Counted from the first letter of the stretch, positions 1 to 9,861 are shown. The stretch is DNA of 64,000 nucleotides from Paenibacillus sp. FSL R7-0204 (GCF_038002225.1 NZ_JBBOCA010000001.1:1178001-1242000), one strand, 5' to 3'. Made by a program: numbers and translations. The notes: generated from the sequence alone by a model not told the origin.

Positions 1-1059
1 ATCTTTATGGCTCAGCTGGTGCATTTTGAGGGACAGGGCTGGATCATGTACGCACTCGTAGCTCTTACGCTGGTCATCATCTATACGGTTCCCCGGATCA
101 CCAAGGCGGTGCCGTCGGCGCTGGTCGCCATTGTCGTAGTCTCGGTACTCAGCATTGTGCTGGGTCTGGAGGTAAGAACCGTGGGCGATATGGGGACTAT
201 TACCTCAGCTCTGCCGGTATTCCATCTGCCGAGCCTTCCCTTGACGCTGGATACGCTGCTGATTATACTGCCGTATTCGCTCTCACTCGCGGTCGTCGGA
301 TTACTGGAATCGCTGATGACAGCCACGCTGATTGATGATATCACGGGCACCGGCAGCGATAAGAACCGGGAAGCGAAGGGGCAGGGGCTGGCCAACATCG
401 TGACCGGCTTCTTCGGAGGCATGGCGGGCTGCGCGATGATCGGCCAGTCGATGGTCAATATGAAGTCGGGCGGACGGACACGCTTGTCCACTTTTGTCTC
501 CGGGATCTTCCTATTGTTCCTGATTCTTGTGCTGGGTGATGTTGTCAAAAAGATTCCTATGGGCGCACTGGTCGGTGTAATGATTATGGTCTGCATCAGC
601 ACCTTCGAATGGAAGTCTCTGACCTCCTTGCGGAGAGTTCCGCTAAGCGATGCCCTGGTCATGGTGGTCACTGTGATTACAGTAGTAGCTACCGATAACC
701 TGTCGATCGGCGTGCTGTTCGGCGTGCTGCTGAGTGCTTTGTCTTTTGCCTGGAAAATTGCGTCCCTCCAGCTGAGTGTTCATACTACGGCATCTGTAAC
801 GACTTATCGGGTATCGGGTCAGCTGTTCTTCGGAACCACGAGCCATTTCGTGAATGAATTCATGTATGATAGTGATCCGGCGCAGGTCATTATCGATTTC
901 AGCCGTTCCCATGTGTGGGATCAGTCGGCGGTAGGGGCCATTGCCAAGACGATGGACAAATACGCGGCTTTGGGCACTAAGGTCACTCTCACGGGTCTAA
1001 ATGAAGAAAGTGCCCGGCTGGTACAGCGGGTTGGATTGTCGTCTTCGGGCGGCCATTGA
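1..1059 (+). CDS. SulP-family anion permease, C-terminal part (5' end outside window)
   Basis: The reading frame is open from the first base, so the true start lies upstream; the visible 352 codons are the C-terminal two thirds or so of a normal SulP protein. It shows a series of hydrophobic membrane segments, then a soluble C-terminal STAS domain (about the last 90 residues, with the VIIDFSRSHVWDQSAVGAI stretch). SulP proteins move sulfate, bicarbonate or other inorganic anions across the cytoplasmic membrane, and the STAS domain is thought to regulate transport. The actual anion cannot be told from sequence. A strong terminator follows 14 bases after the stop, so this gene ends its transcription unit and is separate from the chemoreceptor downstream. 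Confidence 0.85.
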   Translation: MFMAQLVHFEGQGWIMYALVALTLVIIYTVPRITKAVPSALVAIVVVSVLSIVLGLEVRTVGDMGTITSALPVFHLPSLPLTLDTLLIILPYSLSLAVVGLLESLMTATLIDDITGTGSDKNREAKGQGLANIVTGFFGGMAGCAMIGQSMVNMKSGGRTRLSTFVSGIFLLFLILVLGDVVKKIPMGALVGVMIMVCISTFEWKSLTSLRRVPLSDALVMVVTVITVVATDNLSIGVLFGVLLSALSFAWKIASLQLSVHTTASVTTYRVSGQLFFGTTSHFVNEFMYDSDPAQVIIDFSRSHVWDQSAVGAIAKTMDKYAALGTKVTLTGLNEESARLVQRVGLSSSGGH

Positions 1060-1073
1060 CGGATCAAGGACAG

Positions 1074-1119
1074 AAGGCTGTTTTTGGAGCGATTGGGCTT
1101 CAGAAGCAGCCTTTTTTTG
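1074..1119 (+). terminator. Rho-independent terminator of the SulP gene
   Basis: A stem of about 16 bp beginning AAGGCTG and ending CAGCCTT, with three G-U pairs and an 8-base loop, is followed by a run of T. It lies just after the stop codon. Confidence 0.85.
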
Positions 1120-1270
1120 AAATATACAAATTTTAATAGTCCATGCGGCCTTTAGAAAAGGATTTTTGAAAAGTTTGTCGAAATTTTCCGGTAGAGGGAC
1201 ATTTGTCATTGCTTCTTCGGATGGCCCTACTATAACCACGCAATTGTGATGCGCGAAAGGGAAGGCCTCC

Positions 1271-3028
1271 ATGTTTTCTTTTATCCGAACCAGACTGATT
1301 GCCCGTATTCTCTGTGTTATGACCGTTGTGATTCTCTGCATTACAGCAGGCAATGCCGCCATTCAGTGGGTGAACACCGGATCAGCGGTCAAAGGGACGA
1401 TCAGCAGCTACAACATGAGTATTGCCAGCCATTATGTGACGCAGATTGATGCCGGGCGCTACAGTGAATTCCTGGCCGATCGGCAGGAGTCGGACCTGTA
1501 TTGGTCGCTCCGCCATGAACTGGATCAGTTCCGGAAGTCGATTGGTGCCCGTTATGTATATTTTGTGCGGATTGATGATGCCCGCCAGCCGCAGCTGATG
1601 ATTGACGGCAGGCCGGAGGGAGACCCGCTGGCTTCGGGGATTAATGAGAGTACCGATATGCCTGCGGCCGCAGTTACGGCTGTGCTTGCCGGAGAGAATG
1701 CCAGCACGCCGCTGATCAGCAATCCTGAATACGGGGATTATATCTCGGCATTCGTTCCTATGAAGGACACCGCTGGGAAGCTGGTCGGGGCGCTGGGCAT
1801 TGATACGGATGTTGCTGTGCTTAGTACGCTGACCCGTGATGTTCTGATGGAGAGCCTGCCTCTCTATAGTATTATTCTAGCTCTGTCTCTGGGAGCACTC
1901 GCGGTGCTGGCCTGGTTCGTCTCCCGGTCCTTGCGTCCGCTGAAGACGATTACACAAAGTGCAGGTGCTATGGCTGGAGGGGATCTCGCCGGGGCAGCAC
2001 TTATCCTGCAAGCCCGTCCGGTTAACTCCCGGGATGAGATTGGCAGGGCTTATCAGGCGATGCTCCAGATGTCAGGGGATTTGAATGCCAGAGTGAAAGG
2101 GATGGTATCCGGGGTATCTACCGCATCGGATAGTCTCTACGGCTCCTCCGAGACCTTCGCCAGGAATGCCGATGATGTGCTGAAGATGAGTGAGACGGTG
2201 AGCGGCAGAATCAGTGATATCCATGCCGGGGCTAACTCGCAGACGGAAGGCGCACAGAGCAGCGCTGTGGCTATGGATGAAATGGCGCTGGGCATCTCGC
2301 GCATCTCGGAGGCTTCGGCTGCGGTCTCGGAATTCGCAGTCAAGGCGCTGGACATTGCAGAGGCGTCCCAGACGGCCATGAGCCACACTAATCAGCAGAT
2401 GAAATCGATCTCTGTATCCACCGGGGAGACGCTGGATATTGTGCAGCGGCTGCAAGGGTACACGGATGAGATTGAAGGCGCGCTGGCTGCGATCAGGCAG
2501 TCTGCGGATCAGACGAAGCTGCTTGCGTTGAATACTTCCATTGAGGCGGCGCGTGCGGGGGAGCACGGCAGAGGCTTCACTGTCGTAGCCGGTGAAGTAC
2601 GCAAGCTGGCAGAAGGCTCCGCAGCCTCAGTCGAGCGGGTGGCCGAGCTGCTGATGCAGATCGGCCAGGCTTCCGCAAGCATCGGGGTACAGATGACGGA
2701 AGCGTCCGCTGAAGTGAAGGAAGGGGTGCGGATGTCAGCCGAGGCGGAGGCTGCTCTGCTGGAGGCCTCCGCCGCCTTCCGGGAGGTGGCCGGACAGATC
2801 ATTGATGTGTCGGCGACAGCGGAGCAGCTCTCCGCCGGCTCGGAGGAGGTTGCGGCAGTGGTGGGCAGCATGGCCGATATTGCCGGAGAGGTCTCGGAGC
2901 AGACCCGGGAGATCCGTGAGCTGACCGATCTGCAATTGGCGCGAATCAAAGAAGTCTATGAGGCTTCGCTGAGCGTCAGCGCGAGTACAGGTGATCTGCG
3001 GGAGGCCATCCGGCAGGTGAATGTATAG
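1271..3028 (+). CDS. Methyl-accepting chemotaxis protein
   Basis: This 585-residue transmembrane chemoreceptor has an N-terminal membrane segment (about residues 9-35), an extracellular sensor region (about 38-195) and a second membrane segment (about 197-222). A HAMP linker (about 222-280) and a long cytoplasmic coiled coil follow. The conserved signalling tip is seen as [20 protein letters not shown], the part that contacts CheA and CheW. Family knowledge says ligand binding outside controls CheA phosphorylation and flagellar behaviour. The ligand is unknown; the extracellular part could be a Cache-type domain, which is inference. No NWETF-like tail for CheR docking is present. The ATG at 1271 follows a GGGAAGG ribosome binding site. 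No che or flagellar gene is near. Confidence 0.9.
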   Translation: MFSFIRTRLIARILCVMTVVILCITAGNAAIQWVNTGSAVKGTISSYNMSIASHYVTQIDAGRYSEFLADRQESDLYWSLRHELDQFRKSIGARYVYFVRIDDARQPQLMIDGRPEGDPLASGINESTDMPAAAVTAVLAGENASTPLISNPEYGDYISAFVPMKDTAGKLVGALGIDTDVAVLSTLTRDVLMESLPLYSIILALSLGALAVLAWFVSRSLRPLKTITQSAGAMAGGDLAGAALILQARPVNSRDEIGRAYQAMLQMSGDLNARVKGMVSGVSTASDSLYGSSETFARNADDVLKMSETVSGRISDIHAGANSQTEGAQSSAVAMDEMALGISRISEASAAVSEFAVKALDIAEASQTAMSHTNQQMKSISVSTGETLDIVQRLQGYTDEIEGALAAIRQSADQTKLLALNTSIEAARAGEHGRGFTVVAGEVRKLAEGSAASVERVAELLMQIGQASASIGVQMTEASAEVKEGVRMSAEAEAALLEASAAFREVAGQIIDVSATAEQLSAGSEEVAAVVGSMADIAGEVSEQTREIRELTDLQLARIKEVYEASLSVSASTGDLREAIRQVNV

Positions 3029-3102
3029 GGCTAGAGGGCCGATGGGCTTGATCTATACTGCCCGGAGTAGATACAGAATTACCAGATGTTATGCCCTCCA
3101 GC

Positions 3103-3131
3103 TTTCAAAAGCGTCCGACTATTGGTATGAT
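3103..3131 (+). promoter_or_regulatory. Candidate deoC promoter with extended -10
   Basis: TTTCAA and TATGAT are separated by 17 bases, and the -10 is preceded by TGG, giving an extended -10. It lies about 50 bases upstream of deoC. The -35 match is weak. Confidence 0.4.
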
Positions 3132-3178
3132 TACAAGGGATGTGAACATCTATTACCGATTATATGGAGGAATTGAAC

Positions 3179-3856
3179 ATGAGTGAAACTACAATATCCG
3201 GGATTATTGATCATACGCTGCTGAAGGCGGATGCCCGGAAAGACGATATTATCAAGCTTGCCGAAGAGGCTAAAGCCTACAAATTCGCCTCTGTGTGCGT
3301 GAATCCGGCTTGGGTAGCTACTGCGCATGCCGTGCTGAAGGATACACCAGAAGTGAAGGTGTGTACAGTAATCGGCTTCCCGCTGGGAGCATCGACTCCG
3401 GAGGCTAAGGCTTTTGAGACGAAGGATGCCATTGCGAACGGTGCCGGTGAGGTAGATATGGTCATTAATATCGGTGCACTGAAGGACGGCAATGACGAGC
3501 TGGTGAAGCGCGATATGGTTGCTGTAGTCGAAGCCGCGCGCGGCAAAGCATTGACCAAGGTCATTATTGAGGCCTGCCTGCTGACTGAAGAGGAGAAGGT
3601 CCGTGCCTGCAAGCTTGCTGTAGAAGCGGGCGCAGACTTCGTGAAGACCTCAACCGGCTTCTCGACCGGCGGGGCAACAAAGGAAGATATCGCCCTGATG
3701 CGGGCAACGGTCGGCCCTGAGATCGGCGTGAAGGCCTCCGGCGGTGTCCGCAGCGCGGAAGACGCGCTCGTGATGATCGGCGCAGGCGCCAGCCGGATCG
3801 GAACCAGCGGCGGCGTAGCGATTGCCAAGGGCGAGCAGAGCCAGAGCGGCTACTAA
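3179..3856 (+). CDS. deoC: Deoxyribose-phosphate aldolase
   Basis: DERA is a class I aldolase that cleaves 2-deoxyribose 5-phosphate to glyceraldehyde 3-phosphate and acetaldehyde in deoxynucleoside salvage. The protein is 225 residues, normal for the family, and a single TIM barrel. Visible motifs are [30 protein letters not shown] (Asp93), [10 protein letters not shown] with the Schiff-base lysine at Lys156, and [10 protein letters not shown] with the second lysine at Lys185. The ATG at 3179 is chosen because GGAGG at 3166-3170 sits just ahead of it; an in-frame ATG at 3164 overlaps that site and is unlikely. It appears monocistronic, without deoxynucleoside kinase or phosphorylase neighbours. 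Confidence 0.95.
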   Translation: MSETTISGIIDHTLLKADARKDDIIKLAEEAKAYKFASVCVNPAWVATAHAVLKDTPEVKVCTVIGFPLGASTPEAKAFETKDAIANGAGEVDMVINIGALKDGNDELVKRDMVAVVEAARGKALTKVIIEACLLTEEEKVRACKLAVEAGADFVKTSTGFSTGGATKEDIALMRATVGPEIGVKASGGVRSAEDALVMIGAGASRIGTSGGVAIAKGEQSQSGY

Positions 3857-4013
3857 GCTGAACACAGATATATAGATTGTACTTGTAATTTTTTTGTCCC
3901 GGGAATGGCGTGACTCCAAAGAATGTTTGGCCCTCCGGCCGCTGTTGTCCCCGGATTTTTTGATTTAACTCGCTGTTTGCGGGAGAAATCCGGTGACAAA
4001 GGCGGACGCTGAC

Positions 4014-4037
4014 GCTCCTACAGTTCCAAAATTCTCT
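4014..4037 (-). repeat. Interspersed repeat family C, divergent copy
   Basis: Read on the minus strand this is a relative of the GGGGAAATTTGGAGCT core seen at 19306-19321 and 54783-54798. The shared part extends into CTGTAGG, as in the 54783 copy. Similarity is by eye only. Confidence 0.4.
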
Positions 4038-4088
4038 TCCGTCACGTTTCCCCTGTCTGTATTCCAAGTTCAATCTACATAGACCAAT

Positions 4089-4134
4089 AAACGGCTGCGG
4101 CCTCCTTGATGTCAAGGGGGGACGCAGCCGTTTT
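4089..4134 (+). terminator. Strong hairpin terminator downstream of deoC
   Basis: Arms AAACGGCTGCG and CGCAGCCGTTT pair perfectly, with an inner stem CTCCTTGA/TCAAGG. T-rich sequence follows. It lies about 230 bases after deoC, so it may end a long deoC transcript. Confidence 0.7.
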
Positions 4135-4323
4135 CTGTTTAGAAGAAGTATAATAGATGGATTTCCTCCATCTGCTGATGAGTGAATGAACGCTGCCGAA
4201 CCAGTAGTTGGATAAACAACACTTAAATTCTCCCTATTCGTGCAAAGTAGCATAAACTAACTATATTAGTTGCTGTTTTTCCACCTGTTACCGGTAACTC
4301 CGTTCATATCGGCGAACTAAGAT

Positions 4324-4332
4324 ACGTTATTC
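4324..4332. repeat. Left target-site duplication of the IS4 element
   Basis: ACGTTATTC directly abuts the left inverted repeat and is repeated exactly at 5563-5571 after the right end. This is a 9-bp target duplication. Confidence 0.9.
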
Positions 4333-4348
4333 TAAGCCTGTTGATTAC

Positions 4349-5467
4349 CTATATTTTGGTGATAATGTCAGTAACATGAGCTAAATAAATCTTCCACTCC
4401 ACAGGTAGCTTTTGCAGCGTAAATAATCGATCAAACTCGGCGAACGTTAATCTAGCGCTAACATGCACAGTACTATTTCCCTGTTCAAACAGAAACTTTA
4501 GCAACACATACACCAATAAAGCCACGTATAGCTGCCCATATACTGCATTTTCTGTGGTTCCAAATAACTTGGGAATGTTTAAATGCTGCTTAATCCAACG
4601 AAAAAATACTTCAATCTGCCAACGTTTCTTATAGATGTCTGCTATGGCTTCGGGGGAGTGCCAGTGCAGATTTGTCGCAAGAATGACGGGATTCCCTTTA
4701 GGATCTTTAAGAATCACCACCCGAAACTGATTCTTGCTGAGCGCCTTAACCTTTCCTAATTGGCACGTCAAATCCTGCTCGATACTTCCCTCAAATGGGC
4801 GATTTCGCAGGCGCGGGACCGGATTCACGAGCGTGGTGTTATCCTTAAGCCGAATGACAAAATATTGCCGCTCTTTCTTCTCTTGATAGCTGTCAAACAG
4901 CTTGTGCTTCCCGTAAGCGCGGTCTGCCACCAAAATATATTGGCTGTCGAGCAGGAAGGCGCAACTGTTTAAATCATGCTGTACAGCCGGGGTCTCCGTC
5001 ACTTTGTGCAATTCATTCGAGTCCCCAAGTAATCCGACATGCAGCTTAACGCCTGCTTTTCTGCCTTTAATTTGTGCCCAAGGCAAGCGGCCTTGACCGA
5101 CCGAAATGGTGGTTGAATCCACGATTAACAGTTCTTTCGGAATACCGAGTGACCGCTTGGCCTTCCGATTACAGAGCCCTATCATGAGTTTCAATAGACG
5201 CTTAAATAAGGAGAAAGGAACCTCTTTAGCCTTTTTGGAAAGCGTCGAATAATTCACCGCACGTTGTCCCTGAAGGGACATCCGTTGCGCGCCGTCTCGG
5301 TACCCGTCCCACTGCTGAAACGCTGCTTCAGCTAGAAACAAAAACAAATCATACACGGTAAATTTACGCGCAACATCAATATAGTTTAATTCTTCCAGAA
5401 TCGGACGTAGTTTTTCCTCGGGAATCACCAATTGCAGAATGTTTGAAATTGAAGTAGACTTTTTCAT
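4349..5467 (-). CDS. IS4-family DDE transposase
   Basis: This 372-residue transposase carries out cut-and-paste movement of its IS by two-metal DDE chemistry. The first Asp is in IVDSTTI, the second in VADRAYG, and the Glu is in the family signature YKKRWQIEVFFRWIKQ. An N-terminal domain of about 100 residues and the beta-strand insertion region are complete, so the gene looks functional. The ATG at 5467 has a GAGG ribosome binding site that lies inside an inverted repeat (5469-5527). The sequence resembles IS4 members common in Bacillaceae; I cannot name the exact element without a database. Confidence 0.93.
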   Translation of the reverse strand: MKKSTSISNILQLVIPEEKLRPILEELNYIDVARKFTVYDLFLFLAEAAFQQWDGYRDGAQRMSLQGQRAVNYSTLSKKAKEVPFSLFKRLLKLMIGLCNRKAKRSLGIPKELLIVDSTTISVGQGRLPWAQIKGRKAGVKLHVGLLGDSNELHKVTETPAVQHDLNSCAFLLDSQYILVADRAYGKHKLFDSYQEKKERQYFVIRLKDNTTLVNPVPRLRNRPFEGSIEQDLTCQLGKVKALSKNQFRVVILKDPKGNPVILATNLHWHSPEAIADIYKKRWQIEVFFRWIKQHLNIPKLFGTTENAVYGQLYVALLVYVLLKFLFEQGNSTVHVSARLTFAEFDRLFTLQKLPVEWKIYLAHVTDIITKI

Positions 5468-5468
5468 G

Positions 5469-5527
5469 AGGCCGCCTCGTTTCGGAAGGTTTGTAGGGGT
5501 ACAAACACTTTATCGAAATGGCGGCCT
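5469..5527 (-). promoter_or_regulatory. Inverted repeat that can hide the transposase ribosome binding site
   Basis: On the transposase strand, AGGCCGCC near the IS end pairs with GGCGGCCT directly before the ATG. An inner TTTGTA-CCCC-TACAAA stem continues the fold. The downstream arm contains the GAGG ribosome binding site. A transcript entering from outside the IS would form the hairpin and translate poorly, a known control theme in insertion sequences; its use here is inferred. Confidence 0.6.
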
Positions 5528-5562
5528 TTTTGCTACCTTTTTTTGGGTAATCAACAGGCTTA

Positions 5563-5571
5563 ACGTTATTC
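5563..5571. repeat. Right target-site duplication of the IS4 element
   Basis: Second copy of ACGTTATTC, directly after the right inverted repeat. Confidence 0.9.
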
Positions 5572-5677
5572 CACTTGCTTGCTTGTTGCAGGATGAGCTA
5601 ACCGTTCAGGGTTCTCCGGGGGATAGAGGAAGCTTACCCGCATACCCGAGCAGGCGTCTGCTTTGGAACGTAGGCTT

Positions 5678-5762
5678 AATTGTATTCGGTACAATTAAAA
5701 ACAGCGTTTAGCCGTCTTTTGCGTAAAATGGGGAATTATAGCTGTACAAACTACAACTAGAG
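5678..5762. repeat. Palindromic repeat family A, short form with two cores
   Basis: The first core is AATTGTA-TTCGG-TACAATT (5678-5696). The second is AGCTGTACAAACTACAACTAG around 5740-5760. Both match the TGTA-n5-TACA type cores of the four-core elements at 20435, 32507 and 51125. It lies just downstream of the GH125 gene. Confidence 0.55.
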
Positions 5763-5797
5763 TCTGCGCGACGACGAAACTGCCCCTAAATCAGGCC

Positions 5798-7078
5798 CTA
5801 AACCAGCCCCTTATCCATCGCCTTGCCGATCAGCGTAGCGAACAGGCTGTTGGACCAGGCGAACCATTCGCGTGAGAAGTCAGCAGGGTTATCCGGGTGG
5901 AAGCCCTCGTGCATGTAGCCGGTATCGGCGTCGGTGCGGATCAGCATGTCGATCAGCTCCTTGATCTCCTCATCGTTGTCCGCCGTCAGCGCCTGCATGG
6001 ACAGCGCCATATGCCATACGTAACCGCCCGGGGTGTGCGGACTGCCGATGCCCTTGGCGTGCTTGCCCTCGAAATAGAAGGGGTTATCGAAGCTGAGCGC
6101 GAACCGGCGGGTGTTCTGATAGATCTCATCCTCTACGCCCACGTAACCAATGTAAGGAATAGAGATCAGCCCTGGGGTTCCGGCATCGTCCATCAGCGAG
6201 TAATTGCCGTAACCGTCCGTCTCATAGGCGTAGATTCTGCCGTATTTCGGATGGGTCACGATGCCGTAGGTACGGATGCCGAAGTCGATCTCCTTGCGCA
6301 GCTTCGCCGCTCTCGCCGCCAGCCGCTCGTCCTGGTATACCTCGCTTGCCATCTCGCCGATATACCCCAGAATGACCACAGCGAACATATTCGAGGGAAT
6401 ATTGTAGCCGAATTCGCAGCTGTCATCGCTCGGGCGGAAGCCCGACCAGCTCATCCCGGTGTAGTTGACCGGCATCCCGCGTCCGTTATTGTGCAGCGTC
6501 TCCGTATCCTGGAGCGTCTGCCGGATGAAGTGGTATGGGGATTTCTCCCCGTGATGCTGCTCAGTCTCGATCGTGTTCACGATGGAGGTCAGTGCCTGGT
6601 AGCAGGCGGCATCGAAGATATCGGTTTGCTCCGCTTCCTTCCAGTACATATAAGCCAGCTGAACGACGAAGCAGAGGGAGTCCAGCTCATATTTGCGCTC
6701 CCACATCCACGGATTCAGATTACAGTCGTCCGTATCGCGGTAATGCTTGTCGCTTGCCGTCTCGTTGAAGGCATTGGTGTACGGATCAATATTCACATAG
6801 AACATCTGGCGGGCAATCAGGCCGCGGAGAATCCGCTGCAATTCAGGGTCCTTTTTGGCAAAAGGAATATAGTGCCGCACCTGCTCCGTCGAATCGCGCA
6901 GCCACATGGCCGGGATATCGCCGGTGAACACGAAGGTCGTGCCGTCTTCCAGCAGCTTGGTCGTGGTCTCCAACGTGTTCGGGAAGCAGTTGCGGAACAA
7001 CTGCTGCAGTTTCGGGTGGTGGGCAAGCCGTTCATCGGCCTCATTCAGATAGGCGGTAATGGAAGCTGGCAGATTCAT
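5798..7078 (-). CDS. GH125 exo-alpha-1,6-mannosidase
   Basis: The 426-residue protein is a metal-independent inverting alpha-mannosidase of family GH125. Known members release alpha-1,6-linked mannose from N-glycan or mannan cores. Visible hallmarks are AMWLRDSTEQVRHYIPFA near residue 58, GFRPSDDS with the likely catalytic acid at Asp218 or Asp219, and SREWFAWSNS with the likely base Glu404. No signal peptide is seen, so it should act in the cytoplasm on imported oligosaccharides. The start overlaps the GH38 stop codon (ATGA) and a GGAGG site lies inside the end of the GH38 gene, so translation of the two is coupled. Confidence 0.9.
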   Translation of the reverse strand: MNLPASITAYLNEADERLAHHPKLQQLFRNCFPNTLETTTKLLEDGTTFVFTGDIPAMWLRDSTEQVRHYIPFAKKDPELQRILRGLIARQMFYVNIDPYTNAFNETASDKHYRDTDDCNLNPWMWERKYELDSLCFVVQLAYMYWKEAEQTDIFDAACYQALTSIVNTIETEQHHGEKSPYHFIRQTLQDTETLHNNGRGMPVNYTGMSWSGFRPSDDSCEFGYNIPSNMFAVVILGYIGEMASEVYQDERLAARAAKLRKEIDFGIRTYGIVTHPKYGRIYAYETDGYGNYSLMDDAGTPGLISIPYIGYVGVEDEIYQNTRRFALSFDNPFYFEGKHAKGIGSPHTPGGYVWHMALSMQALTADNDEEIKELIDMLIRTDADTGYMHEGFHPDNPADFSREWFAWSNSLFATLIGKAMDKGLV

Positions 7079-9861
7079 GGTGTAACTCCTCCTGGCATAG
7101 TGAATTTAGGGTTGTACGGTTGCAGGGCATAGGTGACGATTTGAGCGGGGCCGGCAGAGCGGCGGAGAGAACCTTCATCCAAGGCTTCCCGCTGTTTGCG
7201 CCGTTCCAGAATATCACTGGCATGGACAGCCTCCACCGGAAAATGCGGCGTAAGCGCGAGCTCCTGCTCTACTCCCGCCAGATTATACCAGCGCAGAATA
7301 ATGTCCTCATGGTCTGCGGACATTTTGAAGGCGGACAGCACCAGGGTGCGGCCCTGCCACTCCAGCGGCTGATAGACCGCAGGGAGGGAACCCTCCTGCC
7401 AGCCGGTCTGAACCGTGAACCAAGGTACCTGATACTGGTATGCCCAGGCACAGGCCTCCGTCCAATCCGCATCCCCGGCGAATGGACGGACCGCGAACTC
7501 AACGGTCTGCTCACCGAGGCACTGGGCTTCCGGTGTAGGGAACACGCCCCAGTCGCCCAGCTCCGATACGCTGCGCAGCAGGGTGATAGCAATCGTTTTG
7601 CTGCCGTCCCGCAGCACCTCATATTCGTTCAGCCCTTTGTTGGCCACCAGCAGTCCGGCGCTGCCGTCCGACACACTGACGTAAGCCTGCTGGTGCTGGG
7701 CATTGCTCGGATTGATCCAGTCCGCAGCCGGCTCGATCTCACGCTCGGCGGCTTCAAAGATAGAATCGGCCCGAAGGGTGGATGCAGCCAGCCCGGTAGG
7801 GACAAGCACGCGCAGACGGTGGTCCTTAGCCTGATTATTGAACGCGGCAGAGACCTGAACGCCGGTCCCGCCAGTCTCCAGGCTGATCCGTGTCACGATC
7901 CGCAGCGGAGCTTGCTCGGTTGAGCGTCCGGCCTTGCGCTGCCGGAACGGCACCATTCTGCGCTTCTCGTCCTCGAACGAAGCATCGGCGGAAGCGGGAA
8001 TAGCCCATTCATGCACGATTTCATACGTGATGCGGTAAGGCTCATGCTCGGTAAGCGAGATCCGGGCGGCAAGGCCCTTGGTCGTCAGTGCAGCATCGCC
8101 CTCCGGCTGGCGGAACACGTATTCATTCCCGATATCGCCGCAGTTCTCATAGACGCCGAGTCCGGTGAAGCTGCGGCCCGTCCGCTTGTCAGCCACATCG
8201 TAAGAACCGTCCTCGCGGATCTGAACGGCCAGGAAGTCATTCTCCATCCCACGTTCCAGCAGCTTAAGCGGACCTTCAGCAGCAGCCCAGGCAGACTCAT
8301 CCGCCGACTCTACCCAGGCGTAGGTGCTGTAGCCTAACGGCGGCACCTGTGCAGCCTCGAAGGTCAGCCGGACGATCCGGGCCATATAGGGCTTGCGGAA
8401 CTGGTCGTCCGGCAGCTCATAGCCGAACCGGGTGCCCAGATCCTCCGCCCGGCAAGCCACATGCCGCCCTTCAGCATCCAGCAGCCGCCCTTGCTCAAGC
8501 GCAAGCGGAAGCTGATCCAGTGCTGCGGCAATCGCCGCCGGATTCGGTCCTTCCTTGAAGTAACGCTTGGCGAAGATGACCTCCACGCTTACTGTTCCGC
8601 TGCGTTCCCAGCCGGTGGTATTGAAGACCGTCACCGGCCGGGCCGCTTCGCTCCAGGCCGCAACACTCCGGGTTCCAATCTGTGCGGAGACCGCTCTCAG
8701 ACTGTCTTCAATAATAGCTTCGCCTACATGGCGGCTCTTCTCGAAGCGGCTGATCATCTCACGGTGGACCTCATCCACACTGCAGCCGCAGATGCTGTCA
8801 TGCGGGTGATTCTGCATCAGGGTCTTCCAGGCATAGGTCAGCAGGGCATGGGGGTAGGCCTGCCCGCTGACCAGATAAGCGAGTGCCGCCAGCGGCTCTG
8901 CGCCCTTCTCCAGCAGCGTCTGGCCCTGCTGGTTGAGCTGCTTCAGGTAGACGCGGGCGGAAGCGGTATTCACCAGCGTCCCCCAGCCGTCCGTATGCTG
9001 GCTGCGCAGCTCGCCGTGCACGGTGACCAGATCCTCAGGCAGCGAGGGTGCCAGCGCCTTCAGATACTGCTCGAAGCTGGAGTGGACGAAGTCCGTGTCC
9101 GGATACAGCTTCCGGGCCGTCTCCAGCGCATCCGCGAGATCACGCTGCACCGGCTGATGATCACAGCCGTTCATGAACAGCAGCTCCGGGGTGGAGGCAT
9201 ATTTGCCGGCATCCGCGATTTTTTTGTCCCAGAAGACCTTGGCTTCCTCTGCATCCACCGGCACCTCGTTGCCGTTGCTGTACCAGTTCGCAAACAGCAG
9301 CCCCAGCACAGTAGAGCCGTCTGGAGATTCCCAATACATCTCGGAGTAGGGGGATTCATAGCTGGTGCTGTTCAGCTCGCCGACCATATTATCGAAGCCC
9401 GTCGGCTTCACGCCGCGGCCGAACACCGCAGTCCCGATGTCAGCCTGCTGGAGCAGCTGGGGGGCTTGGCCCATATTGCCAAAGGAATCGGGGAAGTACC
9501 CGAGCTTCGAGATCACGCCATATTTCGCTGCATCCTGATGGCCGATCAGCAGATTGCGCACATTGGCCTCGGAGCTGGTCAGGAATTCATCCTGGAGCAC
9601 ATACCAGGGGCCGATGACAATCCGGCCTTCGCGGATGAACCGCTCCAGCTGCTCTCTCCGCTCAGGATGCACCTGCAGATAATCTTCAATAATGATGGTC
9701 TGTCCGTCCAGGTGGAAGTACCGGTAGCGCTCGTCCTGCTCCAGCGTCTCCAGCAGCTCGTTCATCAGCTTCGCCAGCAGCACATGGTGACGCTCGTAAG
9801 GCATATACCATTCCCGGTCCCAATGAGTGTGTGAGATCAGGTGGGCAGTTGTACGGGTCAT
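7075..9861 (-). CDS. GH38 alpha-mannosidase
   Basis: The 928-residue retaining, zinc-dependent alpha-mannosidase is of bacterial MngB-like type. The N-terminal SHTHWDREWYMPYE motif supplies zinc ligands His13 and Asp15, and GYFPDSFGNMG carries the nucleophile Asp125. A further metal-ligand region, NHPHDSICGC, lies near residue 350. The rest is the usual helical and beta-sandwich C-terminal half. There is no signal peptide. It is first in a two-gene operon with GH125, transcribed away from the ABC transporter operon. The ATG at 9861 is preceded by TAGGAGG. It probably trims alpha-linked mannose from oligosaccharides before GH125 acts; linkage preference is inference. Confidence 0.92.
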   Translation of the reverse strand: MTRTTAHLISHTHWDREWYMPYERHHVLLAKLMNELLETLEQDERYRYFHLDGQTIIIEDYLQVHPERREQLERFIREGRIVIGPWYVLQDEFLTSSEANVRNLLIGHQDAAKYGVISKLGYFPDSFGNMGQAPQLLQQADIGTAVFGRGVKPTGFDNMVGELNSTSYESPYSEMYWESPDGSTVLGLLFANWYSNGNEVPVDAEEAKVFWDKKIADAGKYASTPELLFMNGCDHQPVQRDLADALETARKLYPDTDFVHSSFEQYLKALAPSLPEDLVTVHGELRSQHTDGWGTLVNTASARVYLKQLNQQGQTLLEKGAEPLAALAYLVSGQAYPHALLTYAWKTLMQNHPHDSICGCSVDEVHREMISRFEKSRHVGEAIIEDSLRAVSAQIGTRSVAAWSEAARPVTVFNTTGWERSGTVSVEVIFAKRYFKEGPNPAAIAAALDQLPLALEQGRLLDAEGRHVACRAEDLGTRFGYELPDDQFRKPYMARIVRLTFEAAQVPPLGYSTYAWVESADESAWAAAEGPLKLLERGMENDFLAVQIREDGSYDVADKRTGRSFTGLGVYENCGDIGNEYVFRQPEGDAALTTKGLAARISLTEHEPYRITYEIVHEWAIPASADASFEDEKRRMVPFRQRKAGRSTEQAPLRIVTRISLETGGTGVQVSAAFNNQAKDHRLRVLVPTGLAASTLRADSIFEAAEREIEPAADWINPSNAQHQQAYVSVSDGSAGLLVANKGLNEYEVLRDGSKTIAITLLRSVSELGDWGVFPTPEAQCLGEQTVEFAVRPFAGDADWTEACAWAYQYQVPWFTVQTGWQEGSLPAVYQPLEWQGRTLVLSAFKMSADHEDIILRWYNLAGVEQELALTPHFPVEAVHASDILERRKQREALDEGSLRRSAGPAQIVTYALQPYNPKFTMPGGVTP

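Larger units (their letters stand above)
3857..4323. other. Long intergenic region between deoC and the IS4 element
   Basis: No convincing gene is visible. The region holds an interspersed repeat fragment (4014-4037, read on the minus strand) and a strong hairpin at 4089-4134. The CGGTGACAAAGGCGGACGC stretch around 3990 appears to extend the repeat. The remainder has no clear promoter or RNA fold. Confidence 0.5.
4333..5562 (-). mobile_element. Complete IS4-family insertion sequence, 1230 bp
   Basis: The ends are perfect 17-bp inverted repeats, TAAGCCTGTTGATTACC at 4333-4349 and its complement at 5546-5562. They are flanked by a 9-bp direct duplication, ACGTTATTC. One transposase gene fills the element, its stop codon touching the left repeat. 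Intact ends, an intact gene and an exact duplication indicate a recent and probably still active insertion. It landed in the intergenic gap between deoC and the GH125 gene without breaking a recognisable gene. Confidence 0.95.

Noticed and set aside
1120-1270. Sigma-D type motility promoter before the chemoreceptor
   Set aside because: I found no convincing TAAA and GCCGATAT pair at the right spacing.
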